Shown: positions 10,030 through 23,665 of the stretch, one piece after another
Numbering within the stretch: the stretch's first letter is position 1
Layout of the letters: each line of letters begins with the position of its first letter
NCBI GenBank assembly: GCA_036345935.2
Contig: JADWOT020000004.1
Coordinates: 10,806,565-10,870,564 of the forward strand
Source: Taenia hydatigena
Taxonomy: Eukaryota > Platyhelminthes > Cestoda > Cyclophyllidea > Taeniidae
Reading direction: 5' to 3'
Length of the DNA: 64,000 bases
Translations under genes and position numbers: made by a program
The notes under the pieces: model-generated
Told to the model about the DNA's origin: nothing
What the model saw: only the letters and a program-made list of their open reading frames with translations
The model's database searches: none

Positions 10030-12340
10030 ATTTGTGTTCTTCTTCTTGTTTGTTCAAATACATCTCTTGTTCATTAGACGAACGCCTTATCTCACTGATC
10101 ACTTAGTAGGCAGCAGGATAGCGGTGATGCCACAGAATCTACCTTACATTTCGTTTCCAGACAACTCTCTCCCTCCACATCAAGTGTACCTGATGGGAAA
10201 CTGAAGCACATCTTTTATGTCATTCTTGATGAATAACGAGGAAGGAGCGATGGTTGATGGGATGAAAAGAGGCCCACTGCGGTCTATTTACGTCGACTTG
10301 ACTTCAATGCATCCAAGCAAATGATGAAGGAAGACGAGCAACTAGGTGATGGCACAAGAACTGACTTCTCTATAACAGGGTCACAAGTGGCGCAACTCCT
10401 TGCCTCCGCAACTAATTCACTGACTACTTGTTAACAACCCACCAACCAATATCACTTTCGATAGAAATTCCAACTGACACGATCCTTTCAAATTAATCAA
10501 GCAGTTGAACTCTATGGGTAGAAATTTCTCATTCTCCGACACCTCACTCAGTGAGTGTTTGCTGCCTTTGTGGTTGGCAATATATCGGCGTTCCCGTTCG
10601 TTTGCGGTCTGATTATGCCAAATTCACTTCGATGCATCCAAAACCACTAAAACTAACAAAAACGTACTAATTATTTACGAGATTCCCAACTTCTGACGGT
10701 AACTAAAGGCGAACTAATTCGAAACAAGCAGCACTCGCGCCGGCCGCGAACAAATCTAACCAATCAGATCAAAGTCTAATGGGTACAACAAACAAACTTT
10801 TGATTTTAATATGTTTTTGGTAATGCAACAATTGTCACAAACCTTAATAATTTTGTAATAAACAATAAATCTAGGTGTAAGCACACAAGTGAAACAAATT
10901 ACGAATTGCGCTCGAGTGAGAGATATGGCAATGAATATTAACGGTGCATGATGCATTGATGCTATATTAATAGGTGTAACAGCGCAAAGCAAATGTGGTT
11001 TGAGTGAAACCATTTTATTTATTGTGATGTTTAGTTAAAAAATTTTAACTGCCTTTTGACATGTATTTTGTTGGCATTACGTGGTGCATCAAGAAGTATT
11101 TTCGAATAACTTTGTAGCACTTTGTTTATTGTAGCTGGTCAAATACGCAAATGCGAAAGGCGTTAAATCCCAATGACCAACTATTTTCGGATTCATTTTC
11201 TGTCAAAAGTGCTTCTACTTAATAGGCTTAAGTAACGGTGTTTCTAACCATCTGTAGAAGTGGGAAATGCATTCACAATGCTTTTGTAAAGTGGTCCCTA
11301 TTTAAAGCCTCAATACCAGTTTGACTGCAAGATAGTAAGCCATTTGCTTTTTAACTGAGCAAAGAGATGGACTGATCACTGGAAATGGATATGTGCGGAG
11401 GCTGCCTGTGTTCTTGAAGGCGATTTTGAAGCGTCGGCACGTGTCGAAGCTAGCGCGGGTATTGATAGCTTCGGTGACATTTAGTGGTATGAAATGCTGT
11501 AGCTGAGTCTTAATAAACCAAGTGATACGTAAAAAGTCCATCATTCCCACTCTCTTTATGTGCCTCTGGCTATTGTATAACCAACTTTCGCAAAACATCG
11601 GAAATAGTATATCCTCTTAAAATGTTTGCAAATTCATCCGTGGCTGTTTGTTTGCAGAAAGTGCGAACGCGGATGCACGCCTAGTGCCTCAGACGGTGCA
11701 AGTAATTTTTCCTATCGACATCGCTAAATGAAATGACGGAGCTTTGGTACTTTAATAATCCAAGTCGTTAAATATTCATTCTTCATATTCTCCAATGGCA
11801 AAACCCTTTAATGTCTTTTTCGAAGAAACTAAGATCAACATTTGACATGCTTTTTCGTCGAAGCAATTCGCAACTTTGTTACATACTGGACCACCGCTTG
11901 CTGCAAGGTGCATGGACAACTGCTATATCATAATGTTGTGTACGCGTATCTCCCGAATCCCGTGGAGGGCAACAGACTGACAGGTAAATGCCTCTGGTGC
12001 CCGATGTAATGAGTTTAAAGTAGGCGTGGTCGGCGTGTGCGCGACTGATGGTTATGAAGCACGGGTATTAAGGACTGAGCATCCGTCAGGGTGATTTCAT
12101 TCATGCGCAGCTATGATAGCTCATTGGCCTTCATCATTAAGCCATTTTGAAGCTGCTGCGAATGATGCAGGTTCGTCGGAATTCAAGTCTGTCTAGGATC
12201 AGAGAAAGCCACCAGGATCCCATGCTCGAGGTGTCGAACATCTTTTTCCACACAGGTTTCTCAGTTACTTGCGCAACTCTCGGGTAATTGTTTACACTGA
12301 TGATGCTGTAAGAACTAAGCATTAGACGAAGCCTACGCGA
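10030..12340. other. No gene recognised
   Basis: AT-richer stretch with many stops in all frames. ORFs such as 10,756-11,013 (minus) and 11,302-11,598 (minus) are short, lack recognised motifs and have no partner elsewhere in the window. The dispersed word TTC(A/G)ATGCATCCAA recurs near 10,303 and 10,628 but is too short to interpret. Confidence 0.45.
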
Positions 12341-12344
12341 TGGC

Positions 12345-12570
12345 CTTCACATGGTTCCCTGATGATGCACACACATGTCCACAATCACACTTACACACAC
12401 ACACACCTACACCGCTTACCTTGATTACTTCTTTTCTCAACAGCTAAATGCATGCGACAAATGCTCGAAGTGCACACTTGTACTAAGCCTATCAATTGTT
12501 AGGCGATCAGTGGGACATTTTTGCATTTACCACCCGTCGTCCAGTATGGATTAACCTGGTCAGATGCCGA
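12345..12570 (+). repeat. Repeat F, copy 1 (inverted relative to 36.47-36.73 kb)
   Basis: Reads CCTTCACATGG, a CA-rich tract, ACACCTACACC, then the exon at 12,444 and CCTGGTCAGATGCCGAACAC. The reverse complement of 36,470-36,735 shows the same order. The second copy lies in the spacer of the GT31 palindrome. Confidence 0.8.
12444..12554 (+). CDS. Terminal exon encoding a conserved 36-residue Cys-containing tail, copy 1
   Basis: The acceptor TTCTCAACAG is followed by 36 codons, beginning LNACDKCSKCTLVLSLSIVR and ending HPSSSMD, then TAA at 12,552-12,554. The inverted copy at 36,607-36,497 has the same length, phase and stop, with two visible residue changes. Indel-free conservation of the frame, including an exact stop position, argues for a real or recently real exon. 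Upstream exons are not identified and the family is unknown. Confidence 0.5.
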   Translation, partial: LNACDKCSKCTLVLSLSIVRRSVGHFCIYHPSSSMD

Positions 12571-13479
12571 ACACTTTTAACTGCTTAAACCTCTTTTTAT
12601 CGGGATGTTCCGTTTGCCAAGAGAGAACTTGAACTACTACGAAATTCAAGGTAAAACACATTAGTAAAGTATTAAGCCCCAAACTAACAGCAAAAGCTTT
12701 GCTAATTTACTTCCACTCCAACGGTCTCTAAGTCAAACTTTTCCTCACGAACAGCACTAGCCTTTAAGAAACCCAAACCTAATCTAACTACAATTTTAAA
12801 GCAAAGTTTCGCATTTAACGACGCTTGTTTCACCAAGTATTGGTCTTGAGACATCGTCAGAAGCCTCGTTTTACTGTTGGAAAAAGAAAATGCCCTGAAC
12901 GCTTCTAATCAAAGCATCAATGCACCATAGACACACCCATGAATGAAGAACTCCTGTTTCGCAAAGGGACAACATCGTCGTCGTCATCATCAGCATCTGC
13001 ATCAACAAATGCAACCTGATTTCTTTGGCGTAGGTGCCAGGTATAAATGCGAATTCAGTAATGTAATTCAATCACTGCCTTTATGGTGTTGACTGAGAGA
13101 TGTGCAAGAAGTAATGATTTTTACATTTAGCTTTGAAAAGTACAAAATCTTTGCCAAAATTAGCCTTGGTAAGCCTCTTTGAAATGAGTTTTGTGTCGCT
13201 GTGTGCAAACCTCCGCTTAGCTGTGTTTTCAACTGAATGAAATGTGGTTGTTATCTTGGTCCTGTCTTAGGCCTAACTTCTTGAGTCAATCACCATCTAA
13301 CAACAAGTCAAAGGGCTGCAAAAGCGGAAGCATAAGAGACGTCGCCATGCAACTACTAGGAAGCAGATATGATGCGATAGTGTAGGCAAGGTGAGGTGGG
13401 ATAGGGAGGGCTGGGTCTGTGTATAGTTAAGGTAGCTAGAAGTACTGGTGCGGTTTTGCTGCTATTCATTGCAGATTCA
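12571..13479. other. No gene recognised
   Basis: Only a short minus-strand ORF (12,871-13,071) without a motif or partner. Confidence 0.4.
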
Positions 13480-13850
13480 TTCCATTCTGCAGGTGCTCAC
13501 AAGATGCTGCTGCTTATGTGCATTTCGATGTATGCATATGTGCTAGTTTACTTAGACTCCCAACTGCATCCAACCACCCTAAAACGCCAGTTACACCCAT
13601 AAAGATTTTCAATTTGCCCTCTTCATGAATCTAAACAGGGTGCGATAACGCTAAAATGTTCTTGCGAAATTCCATGCTAAATTGTCTGGTTCGTACATTA
13701 CTAATTTCATTTCCTTTAAAGTCACAGATTGCTGTGTATTCACATCCATCTAAGAATAATTTAAGATGAATAAGGGTTGAAATCTCGAGTCTTTATAAAT
13801 TTCAGGGGAGCTGTTCGCTGCATCATAATACGCACATTGGAATAGCAATT
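13480..13850 (+). repeat. Repeat G, copy 1 (direct relative to 37.38-37.77 kb)
   Basis: Shared in the same orientation with 37,380-37,770: GTGCATTTCGATGTATGCAT, CCCATAAAGA, GCGAAAT..AAATTGTCTG and AAATCTCGAGTC occur in the same order with many indels. It is an old repeat. Its second copy is again in the palindrome spacer, close to repeat F. Confidence 0.55.
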
Positions 13851-16316
13851 GAAGCAGGATCTGCAAGTGTGCTTCCCTTCCGTGTGCTAATACATTAGCG
13901 CAATACGGATAGATTACTCGAATTTGGTTAGCACGCCATCACAATGCATGGAGGACGACTGGAGTCTTTGGGGTACGCTTCATGCAAGCGGCAGGCGGAG
14001 GAGCTTTGCTGCTCTCGGCATCCAATCGGCGCGAGGTATTACAGATAATCGTCTCTTATGAAGTGTTTTATGTCCTGCATTAGGTTGGTAGCAGTGCCAC
14101 CGAAAGCACAAAATAAAAGGCCCTAGATTCCCAGGTTTTGTTCATCAGTGCGTGATCCACCCGTGAGATCAGTCATGGTCTCTTGGGCTGGTTCGGTGGT
14201 TTGCGTGGACCATCCGGTGTATCTCCAAGCAATAACTATGGCAGTCATTCAGAATGTGAGTTAGTTAATTTCCCTCAAAATGGTTGTTTATTTGGGTTGC
14301 TCACCGACATTCGTGGACATGGAAGCATTCCGCTAGTAGCCAAAGATTTGCTTCGGCTAAATCAAATTGTCAACATAAAAGCGGCTAACTAAGTGGAGTT
14401 GTGAAGATGAGACCTCATTAGGTACTGGCAGCGGTCGTATTGCATAATCAAAGACTGCATATGTAGGTAAATAAAGTGTAATCATGATTAGTATGTCATG
14501 ATGTTTGTGGTGGTGAAAGATGGTTAAAGAAGGAGAAACTATTGACTAAATCAAGGACAAATGAAATGATAAGTTAGAGAGATGGATGAGCGGATGGATG
14601 GAGACGGAATGGATAAATTGATGAGTTTGTTAATGATCTATGAGGGCCGTACGAATTATGACTGGGATCGCGAGGAAGGTAAATATCGTTATCTGTTTTG
14701 CTGTACTCAAATGTACGCAGATACCCACCCAAATGAACCGCCAAAACAGCACAGCGGTAATCTGATTAAGCACTTAGTGTGACGAAATTGAAGATCTCTA
14801 AAGGCATTAGAATCACGCAAATGACGCTTTATGGTGAAGATGACGTGATGTCAGTGAATCTTTTCCGCAGGGACGAGCCAAGTGGTCACGAACGAGACGT
14901 GGTCACTTCGACATGACGCACTGTGTCTCATTGGTGGCATCAGAACGAACTTATATCACTCACAGCTGAAAGTAAGGAAGCAATATCTACTTGTCCCTCT
15001 GCCGAACCTGCCTCGCAAGCTGGTCTGTCAGCGTCATTTTCAACTTCTCTTACATAACCACATCAGACATCTCTATGGCGTTAGTCTTGGTAATCAAGAG
15101 AACAATGAGTTCGGTAGCATTGAAAGATCCAGAACCGGGACCTTAACGCATTTGGCCTTGCAATGGACGTTGTGAATTCAACTGGCATCATGTACGTTCC
15201 TTCACGTAGCATGCGATCTATACTAAAGAGCACCCGTGTCTGACCTTAGTTGAATATGCTACTTCTTCTGGCATTGACTTCACCCACATCATCCACATGA
15301 GCAGCGTTGGTTTTGCAAGCACATATTCACTTACTTAATGATAGATTTGATGGAACGCTTGCAACGTGTTGCTACCACCTCTTCCACACTGATTCTAGCA
15401 CGCAGGTTCTTTTCATATCGTTTAGTCGGAATGTTGTGTAAGAACAACGCATATATAACATTCCATTGTTTGAGGATTAAAAACGCAGTAATCAAAGATG
15501 GGACCTCATGTTCATGCTTCTGCTTGAAATTCTATTCATCTACTTCTCGGCTATTTTATGCATGGACTAGCAATTTCCGCAAAGTCCTTAATGAAACGCC
15601 TACAGTGCTTTGCCATACTGAGAATACTGTGAGGCACCGTCTAATTTGTTTGTGCTGGCCAAGTTCCTGCTTGTTTCTTATTGTGTCCGGTGACCGCCAT
15701 CCCATCCGACGAGACTGCATGCCCCAAAGCAGACGAGAACGGCAGTTATTTGAGTATACTGTCTGTCCTGCGTCTCGCAGATGATTTAGCACCGATCTCA
15801 GATTGGCGCTGTGCTCTTGTATGTCTTTATTAAAGCCAAGGATGTCATCGGGTGGATTGTGCGGTGTTTTGCAAAAGTCTAATTAGCGCTGTCCGCATTG
15901 GACATTGGAAGGTACAGGGTCCAAATCCATTGTCTGGAATGCATAATACCTCTTTTGGCATCATGAAAGCTGTCTTCTCCCCATCTATTTCCACCACCTT
16001 TATATGTCAGTTTCCGGATTTAGAGTTCAGCGTATCAAAGCGCTTCGATGTGTGAAGGAATGATTAGGCAACGCCGAGGTTGGATGATACGGCGCTAACC
16101 AATGTGCTAACATGGAAGTGAGGCCAGTCTACTCCACCCCTTGGCGCGGATCATTTAAACCTCACCATCTCTGCAATGTGGTCAGTCTACCATAGCTTCA
16201 CTCGATGTCGGTAGGTCTCAGTGGCATCTACTTATTCCTTCTTACCTATTCATCTCTTTGTTCCTCTCTGTTCATTAGCCTGTTTATTTATTTTTCAAAC
16301 TCGCTTGACTATTTAG
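13851..16316. other. No gene recognised; one long unexplained ORF
   Basis: The longest frame is 15,338-15,784 (plus, 148 codons, starting MIDLMERLQRVA). It has no recognised domain, no duplicate and a competing minus frame, so it is not called as a gene. A second frame at 14,183-14,392 reads MGWFGGLRGPSG and is equally unsupported. Confidence 0.4.
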
Positions 16317-16583
16317 ATGCAGAAGACCCCACAACATGAAATCACAGATCTGCCTCCAGAACTGGGACTGAGAATAAACAAATGTCTCGAACTCCGCGAC
16401 TTGATAAATCTTTGCGTGTGTATTCCGAGTTGGAGGTGGATTCTATCGATGCCACTATTCCACGCTCCCCTGAATCAGATCATCAACCAATGGACCTGGC
16501 CAGACAAGCGTCTATGCCAGATGCTTTTGCCACAACCCTCACCTGACTCCTTTCGAAATGCTTTTGAAGCTATCCGATATTAG
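16317..16583 (+). CDS. F-box-like exon, related to the 60.7 kb gene
   Basis: After the acceptor ACTATTTAG the frame opens MQKTPQHEITDLPPELGL and runs 88 codons. EITDLPPELGLRINKCLELR matches the start of the F-box pattern (LPxEL, I..L, D). The frame aligns without gaps over most of its length with the 60.7 kb locus: ITxLPPEL, C..P.WR.I, LN..I..W.W.DK.LC, P.PS.D..R.A..A..Y. F-box proteins are substrate adaptors of SCF ubiquitin ligases that bind Skp1. Here the frame stops at TAG right where the other locus continues, so this may be a truncated gene or lack a downstream exon. Confidence 0.55.
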   Translation: MQKTPQHEITDLPPELGLRINKCLELRDLINLCVCIPSWRWILSMPLFHAPLNQIINQWTWPDKRLCQMLLPQPSPDSFRNAFEAIRY

Positions 16584-17345
16584 AGAGATTAAATGCACTC
16601 TTATTATTACTTCTTGTTTAGTCTTGCGACAAACCCGTATCATAGAACCGTATGCTTTCACAAGTTGCCAGATTGTGATAGCGAAGACACGTCAAGCTTG
16701 GAAGCGACTGCACAATGGTAACTAATCAGTAATCCATTTGCTAAAATCCCTTTGGTGAAGAAATTGCCCTTTTGCTTGCGTCTTCACCACATGGTACCAT
16801 CTCCCCATCCATATATTATTGGTAGTAAAAGAAAGAAAATTGAATTGGCAAGGCCACGTGCTGAATCTGGCTGCTGCAACTGTATAAGTTATGTCGTAGA
16901 TCCTTTGCGTTTTTGCAGGAATGAACTGACAGCTATCTTGGAAGAATTGAGCCTTATGAACTGTTGATTATTGTGGTCCTTGTGGATCGGAGAAGAGATA
17001 AGTCAAGTAATTGTGAGTGTCTCGTCAAGTTTCTGCAGAGTTGTGGAGGCCCCGATAGCTCTCCACTGGCTGCTGTGCCAACGGACTGGCGGCTGTGGTG
17101 CATTAACTATCACCGACGCAAATTAGTCGATCAATTCGCCGAACTGGTACAGTGGGGCTATTATGATGTTATCTCCAAAGGGCATGAGATTGATAGATTT
17201 GGCGGTCATGTGCGGACGAGGAGACGACGCAATTGATGCAATCACTTATGTGGTCAACAATTGTGCTATGCCTTGTCGTCTGGTAATTTCTTTGAATTGC
17301 TTTAGGAAATCTGTAAGTTCGCCAACTTGCCTGATCTTTGCGTAG
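16584..17345 (+). pseudogene. Possible downstream exons of the 16.3 kb F-box gene, frame-broken
   Basis: Coding-like pieces occur in changing frames. One is around 16,752-16,967 (FCRNELTAILEELSLMNC near its end). Another is 16,964-17,236 (VPTDWRLWCINYHRRKLVDQ, then FAELVQWGYYDV). A third is 17,163-17,290 (GMRLIDLAVMCGRGDDAIDA, then ITYVVNN). Their order and spacing suit one protein, but stops and frame changes separate them and no clean introns explain these. They do not visibly match the C-terminal part of the 60-61 kb gene. Confidence 0.3.
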
Positions 17346-19221
17346 GTCAACATGTTTGCTAAGTCATGAGAATTGGATTACTATCTGCACTCATCACTTC
17401 CGAATTAGTAATGCGGGCGGTTAGTTTGCGACGTTTGAAGCAAATTTGTGCTTAGTTGGGAGTAAAATGACCCAGTTGATATCGGCGCTTAACCACACTG
17501 CAGCTAGCATTTTGGCATGTATTTGAGAGGCTAATATTTTTGATAAGTTCATGGAGAGGAGACAAAAATTGAGTAGACACTGATTTTACAAGACCATATT
17601 CTGTGGTCCACCCTGTAGCGTCAATCAGGAATCTTAGATTCGATTACTACCATAAGTGAGAATGAGAGGTGGATATTTTTGAGACGAAATCGTACCGATG
17701 AGCGAAATCTGTACCTCAACTTTTAACTGGATAGGCACATATTTTGCAGGCGGACTAAGTTTAATGAGGCTTAGCCAGAAGGTGTTGGCATCTGCTACCT
17801 ATGAATTGATAAGTAGTTGGAGAAGAGGAGTCGTCGGAGCGTCCGTTAGTAGACGATTTTATGTGTTTGAATAAACGCGTTAAATATTCCTTATTTTACG
17901 TGCACACGGATAGAGAATTGTCATATTGCTGAGCACTGGCTAAATCAAAGGACTCAGAATCTAATCGTAGTAAACCTTCTTCTTCAGCACCAAATATCCA
18001 ATACGACATGGCGATGCAGAGACATGGTGGTGCCATTTACCCAGAGAATGTCCAACCGCATCTCATTAAGAACGGACTTATCTATTGTAAGCTCCTGTGA
18101 TGGGTGGTATATGAGAAAGGAGGGGCTTATCCAAGAATAAAGATGATGGTTGATAAAAAGGTGCATTCAATTTTTTCCAAAGCCATAGCAACACTACGTT
18201 TAGCAAGTAGGATGCAAGCAAATTGATGAAGGAATCACCGGAACGTGCTCCATTAAGCTTAAAATAACCGCGATTTGCATAAATTAGGCTGAGACAAATC
18301 CTACCCTTGCAGCTCGAGACGAGTTTAGAAGTGACAGATTTTGTGGTAGCGGCATGCTTGTGACCGTAAAAGGAGTAAGGAGGCAAATGTGTTGAGTGAT
18401 AGCATTCATGAGAATAGTTGGAAGAGGATACCTTGTGATGAAAAAAGAGGATTTGGCGACATTGGCCGCTGACTAGGATACTTTACTAACAAAAGTATGC
18501 GCTCGAAGCCAACGCAAAGCGAGGACACTGAGGGACACTTTGTTTACATCTGTTGCTGTCAGAAACCACTTGTACAACCTATCGGCTTGGAAACGAATAT
18601 GGCGCTAATAAGGTACTCGTAACCGCTTCAATAGGAATTATTACAGGTGCTCATCCTAAAATGAGGTTGACAACTTTGCCGGTTGCATTAATATAGCATG
18701 CCCACCTTGTGTACGCAACTTATAAATGTGGAAAATTAAGCGTTGCTCACTTTATGCGAAGGTCTTTTATTTCCTCGTTGCAGTTGCACCGTTCATTGTT
18801 ATTTGTTATAATTTATGCGGATATGGGTCCACACTCAGCAATCAAGAAGTTGGAGAAGCAGTGTCAGAAAGAAGGTACAGATGCAAGGATGAGTGATGGT
18901 GGGGCTGACTGACAGCCATACAATCGGAGAAGTAAAAAGTAGGGTTTGGAAAGAGGGCGAAAGAGAAGGAAGGAAACGATGAAGAAAGGCGTTGACGCTC
19001 ACATAACTAGCGCCAACTACTCTCCACTGTTCCCAATTAGCAGGCTGGGCATCAGCGTTGGTTGCACTGTCTGACAGCCAGACAGGATAACCTACTGTTC
19101 TTGACAGTCTGCAACACTTCTCGCTGTTTAGAGATAGAGGGATATAGCATGGAGAAGCGTGAGTTGAAGTGGTGAGGTTTGGAGCGACTCAGGTTATATT
19201 GGCTTAGCTCAGCGTAAGCAC
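17346..19221. other. No gene recognised
   Basis: Many stops in every frame. One tiny frame at 18,820-18,912 reads MGPHSAIKKLEKQCQKEG before a GTACAG, possibly an orphan exon piece. A 15-base word GAGCGTCAACGCCTT near 9,811 recurs inverted near 18,985. Confidence 0.4.
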
Positions 19222-19450
19222 TGTCTCTTTGCCCTTGCCTCCCTTCATTCTGCATCGAGCCGTAGTGAGCATGAGAGAAATGCTGTATTTCCTCTTACAC
19301 GTTGATTTGACCTCCCCCACGACTACTCAGCCTGCGACGCGATCACAAGCGCATCTGAATATCATTGGGGCGTCATTGCTTGCGACTGTTTTGCATCCCA
19401 CCAAGATGATACATTTTGCTTTACATGTTTCCCAATTAAAACCACATTGA
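19222..19450 (+). repeat. Direct repeat E, copy 1
   Basis: Collinear with 45,590-45,790: TTTGCCCTTGCCTC, GTGGTGAGCAT (here GTAGTGAGCAT), CTCAGCCTG(C/A)GACGCGAT, CATTTCCCAAT-like ends. The 45.6 kb copy is about 30 bases shorter in the middle. There is no conserved reading frame. Confidence 0.65.
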
Positions 19451-22200
19451 CTGATCTCAATCCACTCACGCAACCAGACCCCGGCTTTACTACCACCACT
19501 ACTACTACTACTCAAAGTGAAATTGTGAGCCATCGAGTTGGTAAAGCTCCACCTACCGAGCGCCGTTTCAGTAGTATCGATATCCTACCTCAAGATTCAA
19601 ACGCGAAATTGGCAGGGTGACGTGTGGAATGATGCGCTTTTCACTGTATGTGCCCTCCTCCACCTCCCATCCTGCCCTGCACACACAGCTGAGCACTTTA
19701 CACAAGGCAGAGCTGAATTCAACACTTTCCCCTTCAATCAACTTCTACACCATTTGTTTGTGCATACCCCACGATTTACCCATAGTCATGAGGCCACGCC
19801 ACAAAGTAATCCAGCAAGAGCCACTCCAGTCGCTGTGAATCTCTGCTGCCAGAGGTAACACCTACGCAAAATACGCATGAGTTTTGTCGAAATCACTATA
19901 GGCAAAAGAGAACACAATTAACTTACGCAATAAGGAAGAGGACATTTGCATTTCAGACACACAAGGAGTCGATCGCTCCTCTTTTCTTCTACAAGGTAAC
20001 AATGGGCAGCACGAGTCATCTGTGTGCCAAATTCTGCTCACTGCTTGTAACCACTAAGTTCCCTTGCGTCAACGAAGTGATCGCTTTATCGACAGGCACC
20101 CAGGGGTAGCAGCAGTGCCAGGATCATCGCCAGTAGTGCCCTTGTTAACAGATGCAACGGTATCTATTGTCATGCCCGATTAGAAAGGCTACTATTTGAT
20201 CCGCGCCAGTATGGGAGAAAATGAAGCAAAATTTAGGAAGAAGGTCAAGTTAGACATGCGTGACTCATCCATAATTTTGATAATCCCTACCTGTTTGGTG
20301 TAGGCTGTTTCTTCAAATATGAAGAGGAGGATTAGTAGAGGACATAGATAGGAAAATACATTACTAAGCTCCACGAATGGCCAAGAAGGCTAAAAGGTGG
20401 TTGCATCGTTTCCATTTAGACCACAACTTCTAATGTCAATGACATAAATTGCCATTTTATTGACATTGATTGCGATCACTCTAGTAACTGTTGATAAAGG
20501 TGAGGCCATCTTAATTCCCGTGAGACAGATTTCAGTGCAGCTCTCCTAATTTAATGTCATTTTCAGCACAATTCCAATACAATTTCGAATCTAATTGCGA
20601 TCTGAGGAAAGAGGTTGGAGTGGTATTACTAATTGTTTGACGGTGAAGTTCAAGCACTGTAACATTTATCTCCCCAACCACACGTACAATCCACTAATAT
20701 GCCAGATTAGATGAGAATATTCGCCTACGCGGTTCAGCATCCCTTCCACCATCCAATAATTTAGCACTTAGCGTATCTATTGATGATAAAGACACCCAAA
20801 ATTGCATCGACCTCCCAACCAAGCCATAAATATGCAACGACTACACAGTGGATCTATAAGTCAAGCGATTGGCGTAGACAAGTCTGCAACGATGTGCACA
20901 TCGTGTGTGCAAGACCACATCTAAGTCACTGTCAACTATTTTATATCACCCATTCGATGGGCTTTAGAGGACCACTGAGTGGCTGGCAGTGGACTTGAGG
21001 TGTTTATCTGGAGAATTCTGTGTGTGACACGCAGCCACATGCAAACAGCTAAGAGGGAATTGGCAGGTGCAACGCGGTTCCTGAGCTGTCACGAAAGTAT
21101 AGACTGCCACAACAACGGAGCACAGCAGTTCCTCAAGGCTTGTAGACATGAAGGGCCATTTGGCGCTGCCTCAGTATCCGTACCTATTTCAGCAGACCTT
21201 TAGAGCAATTCTAATGGTGGAGTGATTTTTGGGTGATTTATGGCTTTTGGAGTTCTTTTATTTTTATTCCTATTTGATTTGCCCCATTTCATCAGTTATA
21301 TTCTTAGTGTCGTTTCAACAAACTTCATAAGGCGTAGGCAGAAATTAAGGCTATTTCTTACTTGCTCGTAGAAAAAAGCAAGAATCGTAATCACAAGGGT
21401 CGAATAAGTGAGACCAGGATGCCCGATTACGAGCCATAATGGAAAGACACAGGAGCGATGCGTCCTTAGGCCAAATTCTAGCATCCCTTCCACCATTCAA
21501 TAATTTAGCTTACCTGAGGTGAAGACACTTCCAGTGGAAAAAAGTAGAAAGAAGGAGTGGAAAGTGATCACACGCTGCTTCAGCATTCGCTGCAACATCG
21601 GTCTGCAGCATCTGACAGTGACTGCGGGCTCTAAGCTGAAAGCATTCGTTGGGACCAATGTCAGTGAATATACCACACACAATGGCTAAGAACATTGACC
21701 CACATTGATGGATCTATTTAGCGGCGGCCTCAAATGACTGGCTTGCACGCAATATGGATCACTAGGGGTAGGCATAAGCTCCAGTTAAATTGACAATACA
21801 CGCACACAGTGCTTGCCATCACCACTGCAAACACACATCCTCATGCCCACCTGAGACAATAGAGATGGAGATTACAAGGTAGAAGCATGACAACGGGTAT
21901 TGGATAACAATCATCCAAAATGACTAGTGACAGGTCCATTAACCAATCTGAAACCGAGACAGCTTCAGCTTAGCCTAGCTATTCAAGACTCTAGCCTTAC
22001 CAGTGCGATGCTACTCACTAACGAATGGACAATATTCCGGCTTTTGTCTTCCCTCTCTGCAGTGTGTGAGCTTATCCTCTGGAATTGGATCACTGATGGC
22101 TAATAGTGGTGTGTTGCTGGGACCCAATTCCTGCTTTTTGTCCTCCAGTATCTTTTAAGTAAGTGTTGCTATTTCAGTGAAAAATCAAAAGTTGTAAACA
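19451..22200. other. No gene recognised; small repeats only
   Basis: Contains a 31-base direct repeat (CATCCCTTCCACCAT(C/T)CAAT type) at 20,740-20,770 and 21,481-21,511, and the inverted partner (21,350-21,490) of the 5.4 kb repeat. ORFs such as 19,538-19,858 overlap alternatives of equal length and carry no motif. Confidence 0.45.
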
Positions 22201-23665
22201 GAAGGTCTGTCGCTTGTCTTTTATGCTTTATCTCCTTTTGTTTCACCTAATTGAAATCATAATTAAACAACCTGTTCTCCACTCGGAGCTCTGTGTCTGT
22301 TTTCCAATTCTTCAAGCACTGCAGCCCTCGCGATTGTGCCAAAGTGTGCTACTTGATATGCTTTCTTTGCAGCCTTTTCCAGAGATCTTGAGAACGTCGA
22401 CATTAAGCACAGGAAGGGTAATCACATCAAAGGCAATGGCACCTTCAATAAGCTATTGGGCTTTGTTGTTGTTGCTGTTGTTTGCGTCGGAAGGAAATCG
22501 TGAAGAATGTGTAGAAGCATATGAAATAACTCTGTCGCACTGAGTAACAAAATTTTTCTCAAGGTGAATGCTTTGGTGAACCAGACTATTGAATGCGATG
22601 GTTGAGTGATTGAATGAGCAGTGTAGCTAATGCCAAGTAGGCCTTCCCCTGACCGGTGTGCAGACACGACTTTACAAGCACATTCAAACATTTATCACTC
22701 CCTGCAGCGTAACTGTGAAAGCTAAAGCCACTACCGAATGCCACTGCTCATACAGTAAAGTGTTATCTGTGGGCATTTGTGCAATACACTTGGCACTGAC
22801 TTACTGCAATCACTCGAATTTGTGTTTGAGGTGGAGTTGAAGCAGTAAAAGCTCTGGAGAACACTTGCTCAATGGTTGTGACAGAATGGGTGATTGAATG
22901 AGCACTTGACGTTGATGAAATGATAAATGACACACTCATGCACGATTTTCACTGCAATGCAAGTCTAGTTTTTATTTATAATGGTGCAATATTTGTGGCA
23001 ACTTGGCTACCTCTCTGTATCGCAATGATTTCTAATCCAGCATTTGGGTGAGACACTTGACGCTTTGGTTACGCTGCCTCACACTGAAAGACGTCTCCTC
23101 TAACTCCATGCTCTCCTCAGCATCATGGTATCTACTTTCCGATCTTCACAGGAATCTGGATAGTCGTGTTAAAAGCGTCATCAGACACCGTCATATGCTC
23201 TACAATGAACTAAATGGTGCCTGCAACATCTTACCCCGCAGTCACAAGTGCGCCGATTGGCTCACCCCTCTGAGCCTTTTCATTTTCATTTTATCGAAAA
23301 TCCACAGGGTCTAGTGGCATTGAGGCTAATGCACGATACTCTAGTCGTTTTGATAAGTAGGCCGAATTTGACGCGGCATGCCGGAATCGCAGAACTGTGG
23401 TGAGACATTGCTGATGGGGAGTTCCGTAGGAATCATCTGTTATAGACTTCCTTTGCTCATTTCCCGCGGCTTTTGGCAGCACGAGAAAGCAACATATCGG
23501 TCTCTACTTCTTCCCCTATCCGCTGATTCGAACCTTCCTTAGTTTGGCGTTTTCAATGGTGATGTGGTGAATGGGCATCGGCAAATCATGCAAAAGCTTA
23601 CAAACTGATATGTTACAATCTGGAACATTATGACCACTTGTGGCAGTTGCATTGCTAAATAAGCA
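22201..23665. other. No gene recognised
   Basis: ORFs 22,214-22,543 and 23,048-23,314 on the plus strand are hydrophobic or compositionally biased and unsupported by splice sites or partners. Confidence 0.4.

Noticed and set aside
15338..15784. 148-codon plus ORF
   Set aside because: Long, but without domain, partner or splice support, and a competing minus frame of similar quality exists.
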